Shown: piece after piece, positions 63,043-64,000 of the stretch
Layout of the letters: every line of letters begins with the position of its first letter
How positions within the stretch are numbered: the first letter of the stretch is position 1
Position numbers and translations under genes: made by a program
Assembly (NCBI RefSeq): GCF_030269645.1
Contig: NZ_BSTR01000004.1
Location: 186,001-250,000 of the forward strand
Source: Actinokineospora sp. NBRC 105648
GTDB lineage: Bacteria > Actinomycetota > Actinomycetes > Mycobacteriales > Pseudonocardiaceae
Reading direction: 5' to 3'
DNA length: 64,000 nt
The notes under the pieces: generated by a model
Told to the model about the DNA's origin: nothing
Seen by the model: only the letters and a program-made list of their open reading frames with translations
Databases searched by the model: none

Positions 63043-64000
63043 CTACGTGACCGAGTTGCTGGTCGTCAACGCTTCAAGCTTGTTGAGGACGGCCGCGAAC
63101 CTCGCAAAATCCTCCGAGATGCCATTCTCGCAAACATAGTTGCAAAGTTTGGTTTTGTCCAGCGACTGAAATGTGTGAAAGTCGCCATTCGGCTTCCTTA
63201 TTTCTCGTAGAGTCCACATATCTTCTGTAATGAGTCGCTCAGGCAAGAGGTTCTCCACCCCCGCCTGTATGATCTTGTTGTCGGCATTGGTCGGCATTGC
63301 ACGCACGTACAGCTCGGACCCTAGGTCTTCGTCCTGCTTGTTCGTGTCATTATCGAAGAGCAGAACAACAGTCCTGCTCTTCAAGTAGGGATTACCTTTT
63401 AGTAACGTGGTCGCTTTATTGAGGGCCTCCTTGCCGGTATTGGATGCTTGCCCTGTCTCTCCCTTAGAACCCACCCACTGAAACTCCATCTTCTCAAGAA
63501 GTTCCGAACGTCCGAGCTTGCGTGCAGCACAAGTTAGATACTGCGGGTCAGTCTCCCCTTCACATAGAACAAGCACCCTTTTGCTGGCGCTGTTTGTTCT
63601 ATCGAGCACGGCGGCATTAAAGGCTGACGTTTCACGCATTACGTCGAAGGCTTTCTCGAACTCCGAGAACGCTTCCGCTTGAATCGGATTCCCAGACGGC
63701 AGTTCAATTAGCGATACATTCTCCTGGTACGCACGCCCGATACCCAAGACAAACATTGGTGAATGGGCGGAGGCTAGGAACTGGACCTTTGGAAACATCG
63801 CCAGTAGTTGCGGCAAAGCTCGATATTGCAGATCGGTGTGCAGATGTGAATCAACTTCGTCGATAACGCAGATTGAGCGAATTGATGTACTGTGTGACCC
63901 ATTAGTAGTCATATCGCCGTATCGCATCAGTGTGCCAAATATGCTTAGCAAAGAAGCTTGGCCTGTCGACAAGGAATTGAGTGGAAGTATTACATCGTTA
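63043..64000 (-). CDS. AAA family ATPase with C-terminal TOPRIM-like region (OLD-like), 5' truncated
   Basis: The frame runs off the right edge, giving about 318 visible C-terminal residues. It opens with an ABC-type signature PLNSLSTGQASLLSIFG, then Walker B ICVIDEVDSHLHTDLQ with the catalytic Glu and a switch His in FLASAHSPMFV. A TOPRIM-like part follows: RVLVLCEGETDPQYL with the conserved Glu, and TVVLLFDNDTNKQD with an acidic DND. This matches OLD-type nucleases and related ATPases used in phage defence. GC is clearly lower than in the chromosomal part. Missing: Walker A and the N-terminus. Confidence 0.8.
   Translation of the reverse strand, partial: NDVILPLNSLSTGQASLLSIFGTLMRYGDMTTNGSHSTSIRSICVIDEVDSHLHTDLQYRALPQLLAMFPKVQFLASAHSPMFVLGIGRAYQENVSLIELPSGNPIQAEAFSEFEKAFDVMRETSAFNAAVLDRTNSASKRVLVLCEGETDPQYLTCAARKLGRSELLEKMEFQWVGSKGETGQASNTGKEALNKATTLLKGNPYLKSRTVVLLFDNDTNKQDEDLGSELYVRAMPTNADNKIIQAGVENLLPERLITEDMWTLREIRKPNGDFHTFQSLDKTKLCNYVCENGISEDFARFAAVLNKLEALTTSNSVT

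Larger units (their letters stand above)
53303..64000. mobile_element. Integrative element adjacent to tRNA-Leu (left end; right end beyond window)
   Basis: Everything after the tRNA-Leu fits an actinomycete integrative element. It has a large serine recombinase ending within the tRNA, an FtsK/TraB-type translocase, short overlapping ORFs, three HTH regulators, a creatininase-family gene and a lower-GC ATPase cargo. GC content and third-position bias fall compared with the chromosome to the left, most clearly after about 62.4 kb. The boundary at the recombinase/tRNA overlap is inferred. No second copy of the tRNA 3' end is seen before 64000, so the other end lies outside. Confidence 0.75.

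Overview
The window is high-GC actinobacterial DNA of the Pseudonocardiales type. The evidence is very strong G/C third-position bias, frequent GTG and TTG starts, WXG/PPE/EspG type VII secretion proteins, F420-type oxidoreductases, DUF3558 lipoproteins and SigE-family ECF sigma factors. I cannot name the species. About 53 kb look like ordinary chromosome. The last 10.7 kb, from a tRNA-Leu(GAG) gene to the right edge, look like an integrated mobile element; its right end lies outside the window.

Layout. 1-10.2 kb: kinase (cut by the left edge), VOC protein, DedA protein, GNAT, an ABC ATPase with a membrane partner, a MarR-regulated DHA2 drug exporter with an unusual C-terminal domain array, an esterase and a GlcD-type flavoenzyme. 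10.2-13.4 kb: a type VII secretion toxin module made of a YbaB-like protein, an EspC-like protein, a 564-residue WXG-type protein ending in an EndoU RNase domain, and a candidate immunity protein, closed by a strong terminator. 13.4-24.4 kb: a second DedA protein, nagA with DasR-type operators, an ECF sigma factor, a decayed AfsR-like regulator, redox enzymes, class II fructose-bisphosphate aldolase, an IS5-like transposase remnant and an unrecognised membrane protein. 24.4-28.6 kb: secreted HNH nuclease, secreted hypothetical protein and purA. 28.7-32.7 kb: sulfonate uptake and desulfonation operon (ssuCBAD) behind a small leader peptide. 32.7-33.9 kb: a 400-bp polypurine tract, two odd class II tRNA-like genes, a nested palindrome and a triplicated 17-mer. 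33.8-38.4 kb: Na+/H+ antiporter, UBP zinc finger, GDPD and purD. 38.4-43.1 kb: a second ESX accessory cluster (DUF3558 lipoprotein, PPE-like, EspG-like, EspC-like, WXG100-lytic transglycosylase). 43.2-53.2 kb: aminotransferase, K+ channel, threonine aldolase, ECF sigma plus membrane partner, TetR, purB, amino-acid ABC transporter and MOSC protein.

The mobile element carries a large serine recombinase whose 3' end lies inside the tRNA-Leu gene. It also has an FtsK/TraB-type DNA translocase, small ATGA-coupled ORFs, a creatininase-family enzyme, three HTH regulators, several small unknown ORFs, and an AAA ATPase with an OLD-like TOPRIM region of visibly lower GC that is cut by the right edge. 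A palindrome CGCAT-N7-ATGCG occurs three times in front of the element's operons and probably marks its own regulon.

The best candidates for new biology are the EndoU type VII toxin pair, the two class II tRNA-like genes with non-canonical anticodon arms and their structured surroundings, and the self-regulated integrative element with its cargo ATPase.
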